A DNA stretch of 51,223 bases from Lachnospiraceae bacterium (GCA_014804445.1 JAAUZU010000016.1:91360-142582), one strand, 5' to 3'; counted from the stretch's first letter, positions 1 to 8,718 are shown. A program made the numbers and translations. The notes: generated by a model not told the origin, from the letters alone.

Positions 1-230
1 CCGGAATTGACAAATCCGACCACCATAACCGTCGTTGCGGCAGAGGACTGAATCACTGCAGTCACACCCGCGCCCACCAGCACAGCCTTGATAGGCGTAT
101 TGGTGAGTTTTTCCAGAATCCCCTCCAGGCGCCCTCCGGAAGCCTTTGACAGCCCGTCGCCCATCAGATTGATACCGTATAAAAACAGGGCAATTCCGCC
201 AATCATAGTCAGTATATTAAAAAAATCCAT
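1..230 (-). CDS. Na+/phosphate cotransporter family protein, N-terminal fragment
   Basis: The reading frame runs off the left edge, leaving the first 76 residues. A hydrophobic segment near residues 6-20 is followed by a second region containing QSSAATTV (about residues 61-68), the repeat signature of the Na_Pi_cotrans (NptA/PhoU-associated) family of sodium-coupled phosphate symporters in the cytoplasmic membrane. The ATG at 228-230 is preceded by GAGGG at normal distance. It reads away from the amidase at 365-910, separated by a possible terminator, so it is probably its own unit. Whether a C-terminal PhoU-like domain is present cannot be seen. The family call is firm from the motif; the ion and substrate are inferred from the family. 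Confidence 0.8.
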   Translation of the reverse strand, partial: MDFFNILTMIGGIALFLYGINLMGDGLSKASGGRLEGILEKLTNTPIKAVLVGAGVTAVIQSSAATTVMVVGFVNS

Positions 231-350
231 CGTCACACCCTCACTTGTTTCTCAACGAATTATGTCCACATCTGACATTTTACAACAGATGCCCCGCAAA
301 TAGCAATGCCATAAATGAATTCTGTGCAAAAATCCCAAATAAATATAGTA

Positions 351-383
351 AAATACCGTGAAAGCTATGCCTCCACGGTATTT
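351..383 (-). terminator. Possible terminator overlapping the amidase stop
   Basis: Two 10-base arms (AAATACCGTG and CACGGTATTT) flank a 13-base loop that holds the amidase stop codon. On the minus strand the hairpin is followed by an A/T-rich run with several T residues. The stem is only moderately GC-rich and the T-run is broken, so this is a likely but not certain rho-independent terminator. Confidence 0.45.
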
Positions 384-910
384 GCTGCCGTCTCCAGGAT
401 TCCATCCGCAATTGCCTGCGCTATCTCGTTAAATTTAGTGTCAAACAGATAATTGTCCGCCGGTGTATTGATGAAGCCGACTTCCACCAGCAGGGCCGGC
501 ATCTGTGTGCGGTTCAGCACAATCAGATTCTTTCCCTCGTTGACTCCCTGATTGATAAAGCCCACACCCTCCAGATTCCTGTTGATGGCTACCGCCATCT
601 GCGCTGCCGCCCCATACCGGTTATAGACAAGCGTTTCCACGCCGGAATACTGTCCGGAATAGGGACTCGCATTTCTGTGTATGGAAACAAAATAGTCCGC
701 GCCTGTCTCATTTGCCGTATTGGCGCGCTCCTCGGGCGAGCGGTAGATGTCATTTGTCCGCGTATAGAGCACATTTAAACCGTTATCCTCTAAAATCCTG
801 CCAACTGCAAGTGTCAGCGCAAGCACATCATCCTTTTCCCGGCGTCCCTCAAACACAGCGCCGTTGTGCCAGCCGCCATGTCCGGCATCGAGAAGAATTG
901 TCGCCGCCAT
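365..910 (-). CDS. N-acetylmuramoyl-L-alanine amidase, Amidase_3 type
   Basis: A 181-residue protein made almost entirely of one Amidase_3 (AmiC/CwlC-like) zinc hydrolase domain that cuts the amide bond between muramic acid and the stem peptide. Visible zinc and catalytic residues are DAGHGG (His11), the Glu in REKDD (Glu25), SIH (His78) and EVGFIN (Glu143). There is no signal peptide, membrane segment or cell-wall-binding repeat, so export is not explained by the sequence; mother-cell lytic amidases such as CwlC share this leaderless form (established for Bacillus, inferred here). The ATG has an AGGAG site seven bases upstream. It lies 69 bases downstream of the histidine kinase gene in the same direction and may belong to that operon. 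Confidence 0.9.
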   Translation of the reverse strand: MAATILLDAGHGGWHNGAVFEGRREKDDVLALTLAVGRILEDNGLNVLYTRTNDIYRSPEERANTANETGADYFVSIHRNASPYSGQYSGVETLVYNRYGAAAQMAVAINRNLEGVGFINQGVNEGKNLIVLNRTQMPALLVEVGFINTPADNYLFDTKFNEIAQAIADGILETAANTVEA

Positions 911-979
911 ACTGCTGCTCCTCTTCTTTGTTTTCCCTATTTTATGCTGCCTTTCACCGAATCATGCCATACGCGCCCC

Positions 980-2365
980 TTACTGCGCGTTTTCCTCCGA
1001 AAGCTGAAGCAGTATCTCCAAAAAAAACATACCGTCCTCTGCATGGAGCTGTATGGTTCCGCCATACCTTTGTGCTGCTTTTTCTATATTTTTAAGTCCC
1101 TGCCCATGGATATATCCATGGATACCGTTGTCCTGCTTTGTGCTCACCGGCATGCCATCCTTCCAAACTATTTCGGTCTTACAGGTATTGCTTACGGAAA
1201 TCAGAAACAGCCGCCCCTGCCGTTTTGATACAAGGTGGATTTCTCCCTCTCCACCGCACGCCTCCACGGCATTTTCCAGCGCATTGTTCAGCAGGATGCT
1301 TACGTCAAACGCCTCTAAGCCTCCCGACTGCGGAAAACAAAACTCACATTCCACACGGACTCCCGACTCCTTTGCCGGCACAAGCTGCCGGTTCACCACC
1401 ACATCGGTGATGGGATTTCCTGTGGTATAGGCAAAGGAAAATCTGTCCATTCTGTCCTCAATCGCCCGCAGATACTCATGGAAAGCCGCCCCATTCGCCC
1501 TCTCCTGCCCCGCCAGAAGCTGCATGTCGGCCACATAATTTTTCAAATCATGGCGCATGCTCTTCACATCGCCGTACATCCGCTCCATATCCCTGATATG
1601 CTGCTCCATGTCACGCAGACGGTTTTTATAAATCTGCGCCTCCTTTTCCTTTTGAAATGCCGCTTCCGTTTTTTTCAGAAGAAGCGCAGATGAGTAGACG
1701 GCTCCCAGGCAGAGAAAACTTCCCAGAGGAACCAGCAGCCGTATAATGGGAAATTCATCTTCCATTATCAGAATTTCATCGCTTCGCGCTATATACTGAA
1801 CATTTCGGAACAAAATGCAGTAGACATAGCCTGTCAGCGCCGGAACCGCCAGATAAAGCAGCGCCGTTCTGCTCAGACGCTGCAGGCCTTCCTCACGCAG
1901 AAGCTGCTTTTTATACAAGTAAAAAAAGCCAATGCAGATTAGATTCAGCACAGTGAAGAAAAGCAATTGGTAAATCTGCGACATAACACCCAATTTACGC
2001 TCAAGCTCTTCTACCCCGATGATTCCGTTTTCAAAGTCATTTACATAGGTCTGGACTATGCCGTTCGCAAAGGAATTCATCAAATAAAAAATCGTAAAGC
2101 GAACCAGTTCCCGTATGGAAACATAGGCAGCCGCCAGATACAGCTTCATCTGCAGACTCCCCTCATAAAAAAGAGCGAGCAAAACAAACAGTCCGCCTAT
2201 CAAAAGCAGATTATCCAGCCGGTTTCCTATCCCCACCACCACGCCAAGACAGCATATAAACACAACGGGACCTTTTACATACAGGCTTTTGGGCTTTATC
2301 AGCCCCCATATAAAAAATAAAAAGCAGCCGACGCTAAGTCCGCTGCTAAGCAAATCTATCACCAT
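980..2365 (-). CDS. Sensor histidine kinase, AgrC-like with GHKL ATPase
   Basis: A 461-residue membrane kinase. The first ~230 residues contain about six hydrophobic segments (clear ones near 10-22, 32-48, 52-67, 133-150, 168-185, 208-230), followed by a short coiled coil and the phosphoacceptor motif SMRHDLKNY with His272. The ATPase domain has the N-box NNALENAVEA (360-369) and G-box GQGLKNI (421-427), the HATPase_c_5 type found in peptide-sensing AgrC/ComD-like kinases. The gene starts nine bases after the stop of the LytTR regulator, so the two form a two-component system. No AgrB processing protease or AgrD-type peptide gene is visible nearby, so the signal is unknown. Confidence 0.9.
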   Translation of the reverse strand: MVIDLLSSGLSVGCFLFFIWGLIKPKSLYVKGPVVFICCLGVVVGIGNRLDNLLLIGGLFVLLALFYEGSLQMKLYLAAAYVSIRELVRFTIFYLMNSFANGIVQTYVNDFENGIIGVEELERKLGVMSQIYQLLFFTVLNLICIGFFYLYKKQLLREEGLQRLSRTALLYLAVPALTGYVYCILFRNVQYIARSDEILIMEDEFPIIRLLVPLGSFLCLGAVYSSALLLKKTEAAFQKEKEAQIYKNRLRDMEQHIRDMERMYGDVKSMRHDLKNYVADMQLLAGQERANGAAFHEYLRAIEDRMDRFSFAYTTGNPITDVVVNRQLVPAKESGVRVECEFCFPQSGGLEAFDVSILLNNALENAVEACGGEGEIHLVSKRQGRLFLISVSNTCKTEIVWKDGMPVSTKQDNGIHGYIHGQGLKNIEKAAQRYGGTIQLHAEDGMFFLEILLQLSEENAQ

Positions 2366-2374
2366 ACACTCTCC

Positions 2375-3064
2375 CTATTTCAGCCAGTCTACGACGGCCT
2401 GCAAAAAGGCCTCATATCTCTGTTTTGCCATAAGCACCGTTTCTCCGTTTGATAATACCACAGATATCCTGTCATAGGAAGACACTTCTTTCAAAGATAT
2501 CAGATATCCTCTGTGGCATCTGAAAAAATAAGCGGGAAGCCGCTTTTCATATTCTTCCATCTTTCCGTAGCAGGAAAACATGCCCTCTTTCGTGTGAAAA
2601 ACCAGCTTCCGTCCCTGATTTTCCACGTACAGAATATCCTCCGGCGCAACTTTATGCACCAACCCTCCGTTTTTAATGAGAAGAGAGCCTTCCTTTTCCG
2701 TCTCGTGAAGCCGCCCTATCACCCTGTTTAAAACCTGCTTCAGCTTGTCCTTCTCCACCGGCTTTAACAGATAGCCTGCCGCCTCCGCCTCAAACGCATC
2801 GTAGACATATTCCGGCATCCCGGTCAGAAAGACCACCACAGGACGCTTCCTCTTTTCCTTCAGCGCAAGCGCCAGCTCCATTCCGCTCATATCCGGCATG
2901 GAAATGTCCAGAAACAGAATATCCGTATCGGCTCCCTGTTCCAAAAATGCCCTGCCGCTCTGAAAAAAAGTTGTCCTGACAGGCTCCGGCGCACACTCTT
3001 CTATCAATCCGGTCACATTTTTCCCGAATAATACATCGTCATCGACGACCGAAATTTTTATCAT
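2375..3064 (-). CDS. LytTR-family response regulator (AgrA/LytR-like)
   Basis: A 229-residue regulator with an N-terminal receiver domain (acidic pocket Asp8-Asp10, phosphoacceptor Asp53 in FLDISMPD, LLKP lysine near 100) and a C-terminal LytTR DNA-binding domain from about 130 on (YVENQGRKLVFHT, FFRCHRGYLISL). LytTR proteins bind direct repeats and usually control secreted or surface factors. The ATG has GGAGG six bases upstream. It is followed nine bases later by its kinase and preceded by only 36 bases after the FliD-like gene stop, with no promoter seen in that gap, so co-transcription with the FliD-like gene is plausible. Confidence 0.92.
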   Translation of the reverse strand: MIKISVVDDDVLFGKNVTGLIEECAPEPVRTTFFQSGRAFLEQGADTDILFLDISMPDMSGMELALALKEKRKRPVVVFLTGMPEYVYDAFEAEAAGYLLKPVEKDKLKQVLNRVIGRLHETEKEGSLLIKNGGLVHKVAPEDILYVENQGRKLVFHTKEGMFSCYGKMEEYEKRLPAYFFRCHRGYLISLKEVSSYDRISVVLSNGETVLMAKQRYEAFLQAVVDWLK

Positions 3065-3100
3065 TTGCCGCCTCCTGTGCGGCAGAGCCGCCCTTATATT

Positions 3101-4006
3101 TTACAACTGTGTATCGATATATCTGCCGGCATAAGAAGACAGTGCCGCATAAAGGCTGTTTAATCCCGATGCGCCATAGCCATATGCGCCGTACCCGTAC
3201 CCGCCGAGACCATAGCTTAAAAGAGAGCCGTTTTGAAGCCCATAACTGCCAATCGCCATGGAACTTAAGTCCGCACTGCCAAGACCGTATGCTCCAAGGT
3301 TACCTAACCCATATGTTCCAAGGGCTCCCAGACCGTATGTCCCGTACGCCGAACCGTAGCCGTACAGTGAACTGTATCCATACAGTTTTCCCATACCGGA
3401 GAGCATGCTCTGCGCCTCCGCATATATGCTGTTTACCGCCGCTTTTCCCGCGACGCTGTCCGCTCCTTGAAATACAGTTTCAAAAGAATCCGCCTTTGCC
3501 TTTTTTAAGACCTTGCTGTTGACGGAAAGCGTGCCATCCGTCCCCACTTCCAGACCTATCCCGGAAAGCGCCTCCTTATTATCCCGCAATAACTGTGTAA
3601 ATTTGCTTCCATAGGTGCTGCCCGCGCCGTCCGATACGTTTTTTACGCCCGAAAAAAGCTTGTTGTACTCCTCCGCGAAGGTGCGCACATTATTCTGCAG
3701 CTCCTTCTTTTTAGAAAACTTATAATCACGGCTCCAGTCAGTGTTCTGCAGCTTTTCCGCAATCTTTCTGAATCCGGCTCCCGTCTTCTGCGCGCTGCTG
3801 ACATACAGACTGCTGCTTCCTGTCCGCCCGGTGCTCCTGCTCCCCGTTACGCCTGTCGTTTTTTGGGCGGACGCACTTTTCTCTATACCGGCGCTCTTCC
3901 CTACAGATGCGCTTCTGCTGACAGTTGTATTATTCCTCACGTTCAAGGAACTGATCCTGCTCATCCGGTCAATCACATTCTGAAAACTTAACGATGAAAC
4001 TGTCAT
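3101..4006 (-). CDS. FliD C-domain-like protein with Gly/Tyr/Leu repeat tail
   Basis: Not a named family I can assign with certainty. Starting at the ATG at 4004-4006, which has AGGA seven bases upstream, gives 301 residues; a longer frame back to 4084 would need a TTG start and lacks a good ribosome site. Layout: residues 1-25 short helix; about 25-75 Ser/Thr/Lys-rich and low complexity; about 85-195 a region resembling the flagellar cap protein FliD C-terminal domain (EEYNKLF, then GIGLEVGTDGTLSVNSKVL and a following Val-Phe-x-Gly); about 205-285 irregular repeats of TYGLG, AYGLG, SYGLG and GYGYG. No signal peptide, cysteine or membrane segment is seen in this version. No other flagellar gene is present. 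It sits directly upstream of the LytTR two-component pair, so a surface or assembly role is possible but unproven. Confidence 0.7.
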   Translation of the reverse strand: MTVSSLSFQNVIDRMSRISSLNVRNNTTVSRSASVGKSAGIEKSASAQKTTGVTGSRSTGRTGSSSLYVSSAQKTGAGFRKIAEKLQNTDWSRDYKFSKKKELQNNVRTFAEEYNKLFSGVKNVSDGAGSTYGSKFTQLLRDNKEALSGIGLEVGTDGTLSVNSKVLKKAKADSFETVFQGADSVAGKAAVNSIYAEAQSMLSGMGKLYGYSSLYGYGSAYGTYGLGALGTYGLGNLGAYGLGSADLSSMAIGSYGLQNGSLLSYGLGGYGYGAYGYGASGLNSLYAALSSYAGRYIDTQL

Positions 4007-4083
4007 AAGGTAATCCTGCCCTTCCAAATTGAAAATCGTCGCGCATACTGCGCACGTGCCGCAAAAAGTTTCTTTGCTTTTCA

Positions 4084-4089
4084 ATTATA
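4084..4089 (-). promoter_or_regulatory. Possible -10 box for the FliD-like gene
   Basis: A perfect TATAAT on the minus strand lies 77 bases before the preferred ATG at 4006. The nearest TTGA-like hexamer is only 13 bases upstream, so no convincing -35 partner exists at normal spacing. The 4007-4154 interval also contains a small GC-rich hairpin (GCGCA/TGCGC) in the presumed leader. Confidence 0.35.
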
Positions 4090-4134
4090 CTCGCATCCCG
4101 ACTTTCAAGGGAATGGGCTTGTATCAAAATAACC

Positions 4135-4152
4135 GATTTTCGTAACGAAATC
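4135..4152 (-). terminator. Weak hairpin after the small alarmone synthetase
   Basis: GATTTCGT and ACGAAAATC can pair on the minus strand just after the stop at 4155, followed by GGTTATTTTG. The stem is AT-rich with one mismatch and the T-run is short, so termination here would be partial at best. Confidence 0.3.
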
Positions 4153-4154
4153 TC

Positions 4155-4829
4155 CTATATGGCATCGATTCTGTTTCTGAGGCTCAGCATCTGCATATCC
4201 ACCCTTGCGATGATTTCCGCATACTTGCGCAAGTCCTTCTGTACATTTTTTGCCGCCTTCAAATCCTTTTTATAGCAGAGCCTGTGGTCCAGCCGCGCCC
4301 AGAAATCCATTGCCAGCGTGCGGAGCTGCAACTCCACCCTGACCGGTTCCGAAGCGCACCCCTGTTTTACAGCCTTTTCCTCGGGTATCGGCACCGGCAC
4401 CTCCACAATCAAATGCAGGCTTTTATAGCCGCTTGCCTTAGGGTTTTCAATATAATTTTTCTCTTTGAGCACGCGAAATCCGTCCTGTCTCTTCAGCCGC
4501 TTTGCCAGCTCATACACGTCATCCAGGAAAAAACAGGCAGCCCTGACGCCCGCTATATCGTTAAGCTTCGTCCTTGCCGTTTCCAGATTTACCTTACAGC
4601 CCTTTTTTTCCAGCTTTCTCTCTATACTCTCCGGCGTTTTGATTCTGCCGCTTAAACTGCTTAAAATTTCGCGGTTAAAAGCATTTTCCAGCCCGACAGC
4701 CTCCCGCCTTGTAATCTCCATCACACTTCGCACTGCGCTCTCATAGAGATACCGAAAGCGTATCTGCTCCATTTCCTTCTGCAGCTTCAAAAGCTCCTCG
4801 TCAGCCGCTTCCTTCTTTGTTTCCATCAT
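4155..4829 (-). CDS. Small alarmone synthetase (RelA/SpoT synthetase domain only)
   Basis: A 224-residue GTP pyrophosphokinase of the RelQ/YjbM/YwaC group that transfers pyrophosphate from ATP to GDP/GTP to make (p)ppGpp. The synthetase domain spans about 45-190: RIKTPESIERKL (G-loop, 62-73), DIAGVR (Asp91), GYKSLH (134-139) and VELQLRT with Glu166, then a helical C-terminus. It lacks the HD hydrolase, TGS and ACT domains of the long enzyme encoded at 18243-20549, so it can only synthesise. The ATG has AAGGAA eight bases upstream. The 101 bases back to the phosphopantetheinyl transferase gene contain no strong promoter, so it may be a distal gene of the hisS-aspS unit. Confidence 0.9.
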   Translation of the reverse strand: MMETKKEAADEELLKLQKEMEQIRFRYLYESAVRSVMEITRREAVGLENAFNREILSSLSGRIKTPESIERKLEKKGCKVNLETARTKLNDIAGVRAACFFLDDVYELAKRLKRQDGFRVLKEKNYIENPKASGYKSLHLIVEVPVPIPEEKAVKQGCASEPVRVELQLRTLAMDFWARLDHRLCYKKDLKAAKNVQKDLRKYAEIIARVDMQMLSLRNRIDAI

Positions 4830-4930
4830 TTACACGATTCCTTCATATTTCTAGCTACACGCCAACAGCGGTTCAAACAATCATGCTATAAGTATATGCA
4901 GGAACCAGTAAAATCTGTCGTATTTTTTTA

Positions 4931-5650
4931 TTAATTTTCAGTTTCCGTGCAGACGGCCAGCGCATATCCGTCAGGCGCCTTTACCGTATAGAGCTTTCTT
5001 CTTACGTCTCGCTCTGTGTCAGTCACGCTGCCGCCCTTCCAGTCGGCAAAAAGCGCTGAAAATCTTTTGGCGAGCCCTTCCCCCGTACATTTTACATACG
5101 CCTCCTTCGCCGCCCAAAGCTTGAAAAAGAAAGCCGCTTTCTCTTCTTCGGACAATCCGGTGCAGCTATCTTTTTCCATTTCATGCAGAACCCTGTTCAA
5201 AACAGCGGGGCTGACCGCCTCTCTGCACTCTTGGATATCCAGCCCCACCTCCCTGTCGGAAATGGCGCATGCTGCATATGCGCCGGAATGGGACAGGTTA
5301 AAGAAAAGCCCCCGGGAATCTGGAAGCGATGGCTTTCCTCCCGGGGCTTTCACTATTTCTACCGGATTTCTGCCCTGCAATTCGGCTATCGCTTCCTCCA
5401 CGGACACATACACCGGATTTATTTTTTCTTCCTTACATTCACATGAGGCTTCGCCGCCCGCCGCCTGCTTCTCCGCCTGCAAAACCGCATAGGCAAGAAG
5501 CAGTCCTGCCGCAAGGCTTAAAGCCTGTGCGCTCTCCTGCTTTCCCTCTGCCGCCCGCCTGCTTCTCTCTTTCTCCACAAGCGCCTGCGCCCGTGCGCGG
5601 TTCTCTGCGTCAAATAACGGCTCTGCCTCCATCAGATACAGTTTCAGCAC
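4931..5650 (-). CDS. 4'-phosphopantetheinyl transferase, Sfp type
   Basis: A 239-residue Sfp-superfamily enzyme that moves the phosphopantetheine arm of CoA onto carrier-protein serines. Motifs in order: GGKPSLP (104-110), FFNLSHSG (116-123), GLDIQ (136-140, with the Mg ligand Asp138) and WAAKEAYVK (179-187, with Glu183). The usual GxDIE is GxDIQ here, a substitution at the less conserved Mg ligand position. The start is GTG at 5648-5650; it overlaps the last seven bases of aspS and has GAGG ten bases upstream, so it is probably translationally coupled. No carrier-protein, polyketide or fatty-acid gene is near. It may serve acyl carrier protein or a secondary pathway elsewhere. Confidence 0.9.
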   Translation of the reverse strand: MLKLYLMEAEPLFDAENRARAQALVEKERSRRAAEGKQESAQALSLAAGLLLAYAVLQAEKQAAGGEASCECKEEKINPVYVSVEEAIAELQGRNPVEIVKAPGGKPSLPDSRGLFFNLSHSGAYAACAISDREVGLDIQECREAVSPAVLNRVLHEMEKDSCTGLSEEEKAAFFFKLWAAKEAYVKCTGEGLAKRFSALFADWKGGSVTDTERDVRRKLYTVKAPDGYALAVCTETEN

Positions 5651-7446
5651 GTTTCTTCGTCCTCTTCCACATCCAGTCTGATTTTAAGCTCCGCAAGCTG
5701 AATATCATCCACCACATTCGGTGCTTCGCTCATCAGGCAGGAAGCATCCTTCACCTTGGGGAAGGCGATAACCTCTCTGATATTATCCGCCTTTACCAGC
5801 AGCATGACAAAGCGGTCCAGACCGATTGCCAGCCCTGCATGGGGCGGTACGCCGTACTTAAACGCATTGATCAAAAAGCCGAAACGCTCATATGCCGATT
5901 CCTTTGTGAAGCCCAGCGCCTCAAACATCTTTTCCTGTACGTCAGGCTGGAAGATTCTCACGCTGCCGCCGCCCAGTTCTACGCCGTTTAACACGATATC
6001 GTATGCTTTGGCGCGAACTTTGCCGGGGTCCGTGTCGATAAGGGGCAAATCCTCTTCCATGGGCATGGTAAAGGGATGATGCATGGCGACAAAACGGTTT
6101 TCCTCCTCGCTCCACTCTAAAAGCGGGAACTCCGTTACCCACAAAAAGTCAAACCTGCTGTTGTCTATCAGTTCGAGCTGCTTTGCCAGTTCCACACGCA
6201 GCGCACCCAGCACACTGTATACAATATTATTTTTATCCGCCGCAAATAAGAGTAAGTCGCCCTTTTCACCCTGCATGGCGCTCACAAGCGCGGAAAGCTC
6301 CTCTTCGCTCATAAATTTGGCAAAGGAAGATTTATAAGTGCCGTCAGGCTGTACGGACAAATAGGCAAGTCCCTTTGCACCGTAACCCTTGGCAAACTCC
6401 GTCAGGGCGTCTATTTTCTTCCGGGGCATTTCTGCCTGTCCCTTCACGTTGATACCGCGCACAGAACCACCGTTTTCCAGTGCGCCCGTAAATACGCCGA
6501 AACCACAGCCCTTTACCACTTCGGACACATCAGTCAGTTCCATGCCAAAACGGGTATCCGGCTTGTCCGAGCCAAAACGCTCCATTGCTTCCTTCCATGT
6601 CATACGCTTCATCGGCAGCTTTACCTCTACACCGATTGCATCTTTGCACACCCGCTGTACCATTCTCTCCGTCGCGTCGATAACATCGTCCACATCGACA
6701 AAGGAAAGCTCCATATCCACCTGCGTAAACTCGGGCTGTCTGTCAGCGCGCAAATCCTCGTCCCGAAAACATCTTGCAATTTGGAAATAACGGTCATAGC
6801 CGGAACACATCAAAAGCTGCTTGAATATCTGGGGAGACTGCGGCAGCGCATAAAAATTCCCGGGATGCACGCGGCTCGGCACCAGATAATCCCTTGCGCC
6901 CTCCGGCGTGGATTTGGTCAGCATGGGCGTCTCAATCTCTAAAAAGCCTTCTCCTGTCAGAAAGCTCCTGATGGTAGTCGTAATCTGACTGCGCAGCATC
7001 AGATTCCTCTGCAGTTCGGGCCTGCGCAAATCAAGATATCGGTATTTCAGACGAAGTTCCTCCTTCGTCTTGCTCTCAGCTTCTATGGGGAAGGGCGGCG
7101 TTTCCGCCTCAGACAGAATCCGCAGGGACTCTGCACGCACCTCAATCTCTCCCGTCGCCAGATTTTCATTGGCGGCAGCGGCTCTCTTCTCCACGCGCCC
7201 CGTCACGGCAATCACGAATTCACTGCGCAGCTTTTCCGCCTTTGCAAAATGCTCCGTTCCACAGTCGCTCTCCTCAAAAATTACCTGCAGAATCCCGGCA
7301 CGGTCACGCAAATCCACGAATATGATTCCACCCTTGTTTCTCTGCTTCTGCACCCAGCCCATGACGGTAACATTTTCTCCCACATTGGCAGCGGACAGCT
7401 CGCCGCAGCGATGGGTGCGTTTTAATCCCTTCATTGTCTCAGACAT
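5644..7446 (-). CDS. aspS: Aspartyl-tRNA synthetase
   Basis: A 600-residue class II synthetase that charges tRNA-Asp. Domains: N-terminal OB fold for anticodon binding (GWVQKQRNKGGIIFVDLRDR, near 31-50), catalytic core with motif 2 FRDEDLRADRQPEFTQ and motif 3 AIGLDRFVMLL near the C-terminus, and the bacterial GAD insertion between them (FGVFTGALENGGSVRGINV). Length matches bacterial-type AspRS (about 590). The ATG follows the hisS stop by 12 bases with GGAGGG upstream, giving the common clostridial hisS-aspS pair. Whether the enzyme also charges tRNA-Asn cannot be read from the sequence here. Confidence 0.97.
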   Translation of the reverse strand: MSETMKGLKRTHRCGELSAANVGENVTVMGWVQKQRNKGGIIFVDLRDRAGILQVIFEESDCGTEHFAKAEKLRSEFVIAVTGRVEKRAAAANENLATGEIEVRAESLRILSEAETPPFPIEAESKTKEELRLKYRYLDLRRPELQRNLMLRSQITTTIRSFLTGEGFLEIETPMLTKSTPEGARDYLVPSRVHPGNFYALPQSPQIFKQLLMCSGYDRYFQIARCFRDEDLRADRQPEFTQVDMELSFVDVDDVIDATERMVQRVCKDAIGVEVKLPMKRMTWKEAMERFGSDKPDTRFGMELTDVSEVVKGCGFGVFTGALENGGSVRGINVKGQAEMPRKKIDALTEFAKGYGAKGLAYLSVQPDGTYKSSFAKFMSEEELSALVSAMQGEKGDLLLFAADKNNIVYSVLGALRVELAKQLELIDNSRFDFLWVTEFPLLEWSEEENRFVAMHHPFTMPMEEDLPLIDTDPGKVRAKAYDIVLNGVELGGGSVRIFQPDVQEKMFEALGFTKESAYERFGFLINAFKYGVPPHAGLAIGLDRFVMLLVKADNIREVIAFPKVKDASCLMSEAPNVVDDIQLAELKIRLDVEEDEETC

Positions 7447-7458
7447 ATATTTCCCTCC

Positions 7459-8718
7459 CTATTTCAGCGGATTTTTATAAAATTCCTTAAATTCCTCATA
7501 GCCCTCTGCCATAAGCTGCTCCTTTTGGAATTTCTTGTTCTTGTTCATGCGGACTGTCAGCACCTGCCTGCCCTTTTTCCGCTCCGCGTTTGCCTCGGCA
7601 ATCACCTCATTCAGCATATCGCCCGCAACGCCTTTTTCAATCAAAAAGGCTGTCTTTTTCAATGCCTCCGGCACCTGAAAGCCCTTTTCCGTAAGCAGCA
7701 GGATGATTCTCTCAAAGCCGATGGAAAAACCGCAGGCAGGCACGTTACTGCCCGTAAATTTGCCCACCATCTCATCATATCTTCCGCCGCCGCCGCAGCT
7801 TCCGCCAAATTCCGGCATGGCAATTTCAAAAATAGTGCCGGTATAATAGCCCATTCCCCGCACCAGCGTGGGGTCAAATACCAACGTAAACGTATCTTCT
7901 TTGTTGGCATTTACGCTGTCTATGATTTCCGAAAAAGAATCCATAACCTCTTCTTCCAGATAGTCTCCAAGCAGCTCCTTTAAGTACAGGACGCCGTCCT
8001 CCGTCCCCCGCACCTTTTCGAACAACTCCAGATACTTCTCACAGACTGCCGCAGAAAAGCCTTCCTGCAAAAGCTCTTCCTTCACGCCGTCTATGCCGAT
8101 CTTGTCCATTTTATCCAACGTAATAAACACACTGTCATACACATCCTCAGAAAAACCCGCATAAGCCGCCATTGCCTTCAGTATCCGCCTGTCGTTTATC
8201 CGAATCTGGAAATTGTCAAAGCCAAGCCTGCTGAGCGTCGTGGTCGTCGCCAGTATCAGTTCTATCTCCGCAAGGTTGGAAGCCTCCCCCAGAATATCGA
8301 TGTCACACTGCATAAACTGACGGTAGCGTCCTCTCTGCGGCCTGTCCGCCCGCCACACATTGCCTATCTGCAGCGCCTTAAAGGGATTGGGCAGGCTGGC
8401 GGCATTGTTGGAATAAAAACGAACCAGCGGCACCGTCAAATCATAGCGCAGCCCGCTGTCCGTCAAATCGTTTTCCTTTTCCGCTTCCGCAAGCTTTAAC
8501 TTTTCTCCCCTCTTTAAAATCTTAAATATCAGTTTTTCATTTTCCCCGCCCTGCTTGCTGCTTAAGTTTGCAATGTCTTCCACACAGGGCGTCTCTATCG
8601 GCGTAAAGCCAAAGCTTCTGTAGGTATTCTTTATCACGCCTGTCACATAGTCCCTGATTTGCATCTCCGCAGGCAGAATATCCCTCATGCCGTTGACCGG
8701 TTTCTTTTTCAGTGCCAT
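7459..8718 (-). CDS. hisS: Histidyl-tRNA synthetase
   Basis: A 419-residue class II synthetase that charges tRNA-His. Visible signatures: GMRDILP at the N-terminus, GLRYDLTVPLVRF, motif 2 RPQRGRYRQFMQCDIDILG, the histidine-specific GMGYYTGTIFE, motif 3 GFSIGFERI and a C-terminal anticodon-binding domain. I place the start at the ATG at 8716-8718 (MALKKKPVNGMRD), with AGAGG just upstream; an in-frame ATG at 8730 and a TTG at 8742 are also open but have poorer sites. A strong promoter lies about 90 bases upstream. It heads hisS-aspS-phosphopantetheinyl transferase. Confidence 0.96.
   Translation of the reverse strand: MALKKKPVNGMRDILPAEMQIRDYVTGVIKNTYRSFGFTPIETPCVEDIANLSSKQGGENEKLIFKILKRGEKLKLAEAEKENDLTDSGLRYDLTVPLVRFYSNNAASLPNPFKALQIGNVWRADRPQRGRYRQFMQCDIDILGEASNLAEIELILATTTTLSRLGFDNFQIRINDRRILKAMAAYAGFSEDVYDSVFITLDKMDKIGIDGVKEELLQEGFSAAVCEKYLELFEKVRGTEDGVLYLKELLGDYLEEEVMDSFSEIIDSVNANKEDTFTLVFDPTLVRGMGYYTGTIFEIAMPEFGGSCGGGGRYDEMVGKFTGSNVPACGFSIGFERIILLLTEKGFQVPEALKKTAFLIEKGVAGDMLNEVIAEANAERKKGRQVLTVRMNKNKKFQKEQLMAEGYEEFKEFYKNPLK

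Noticed and set aside
2513..2731. Plus-strand 72-codon frame in the LytTR gene as an antisense peptide signal
   Set aside because: No ribosome site, no hydrophobic or processing motif, and it lies within a conserved coding region.
4007..4084. Cys-containing N-terminal extension (KETFCGTCAVC) on the FliD-like protein
   Set aside because: It requires a TTG start without a ribosome site and overlaps the likely -10 box; the ATG at 4006 has AGGA at proper distance.
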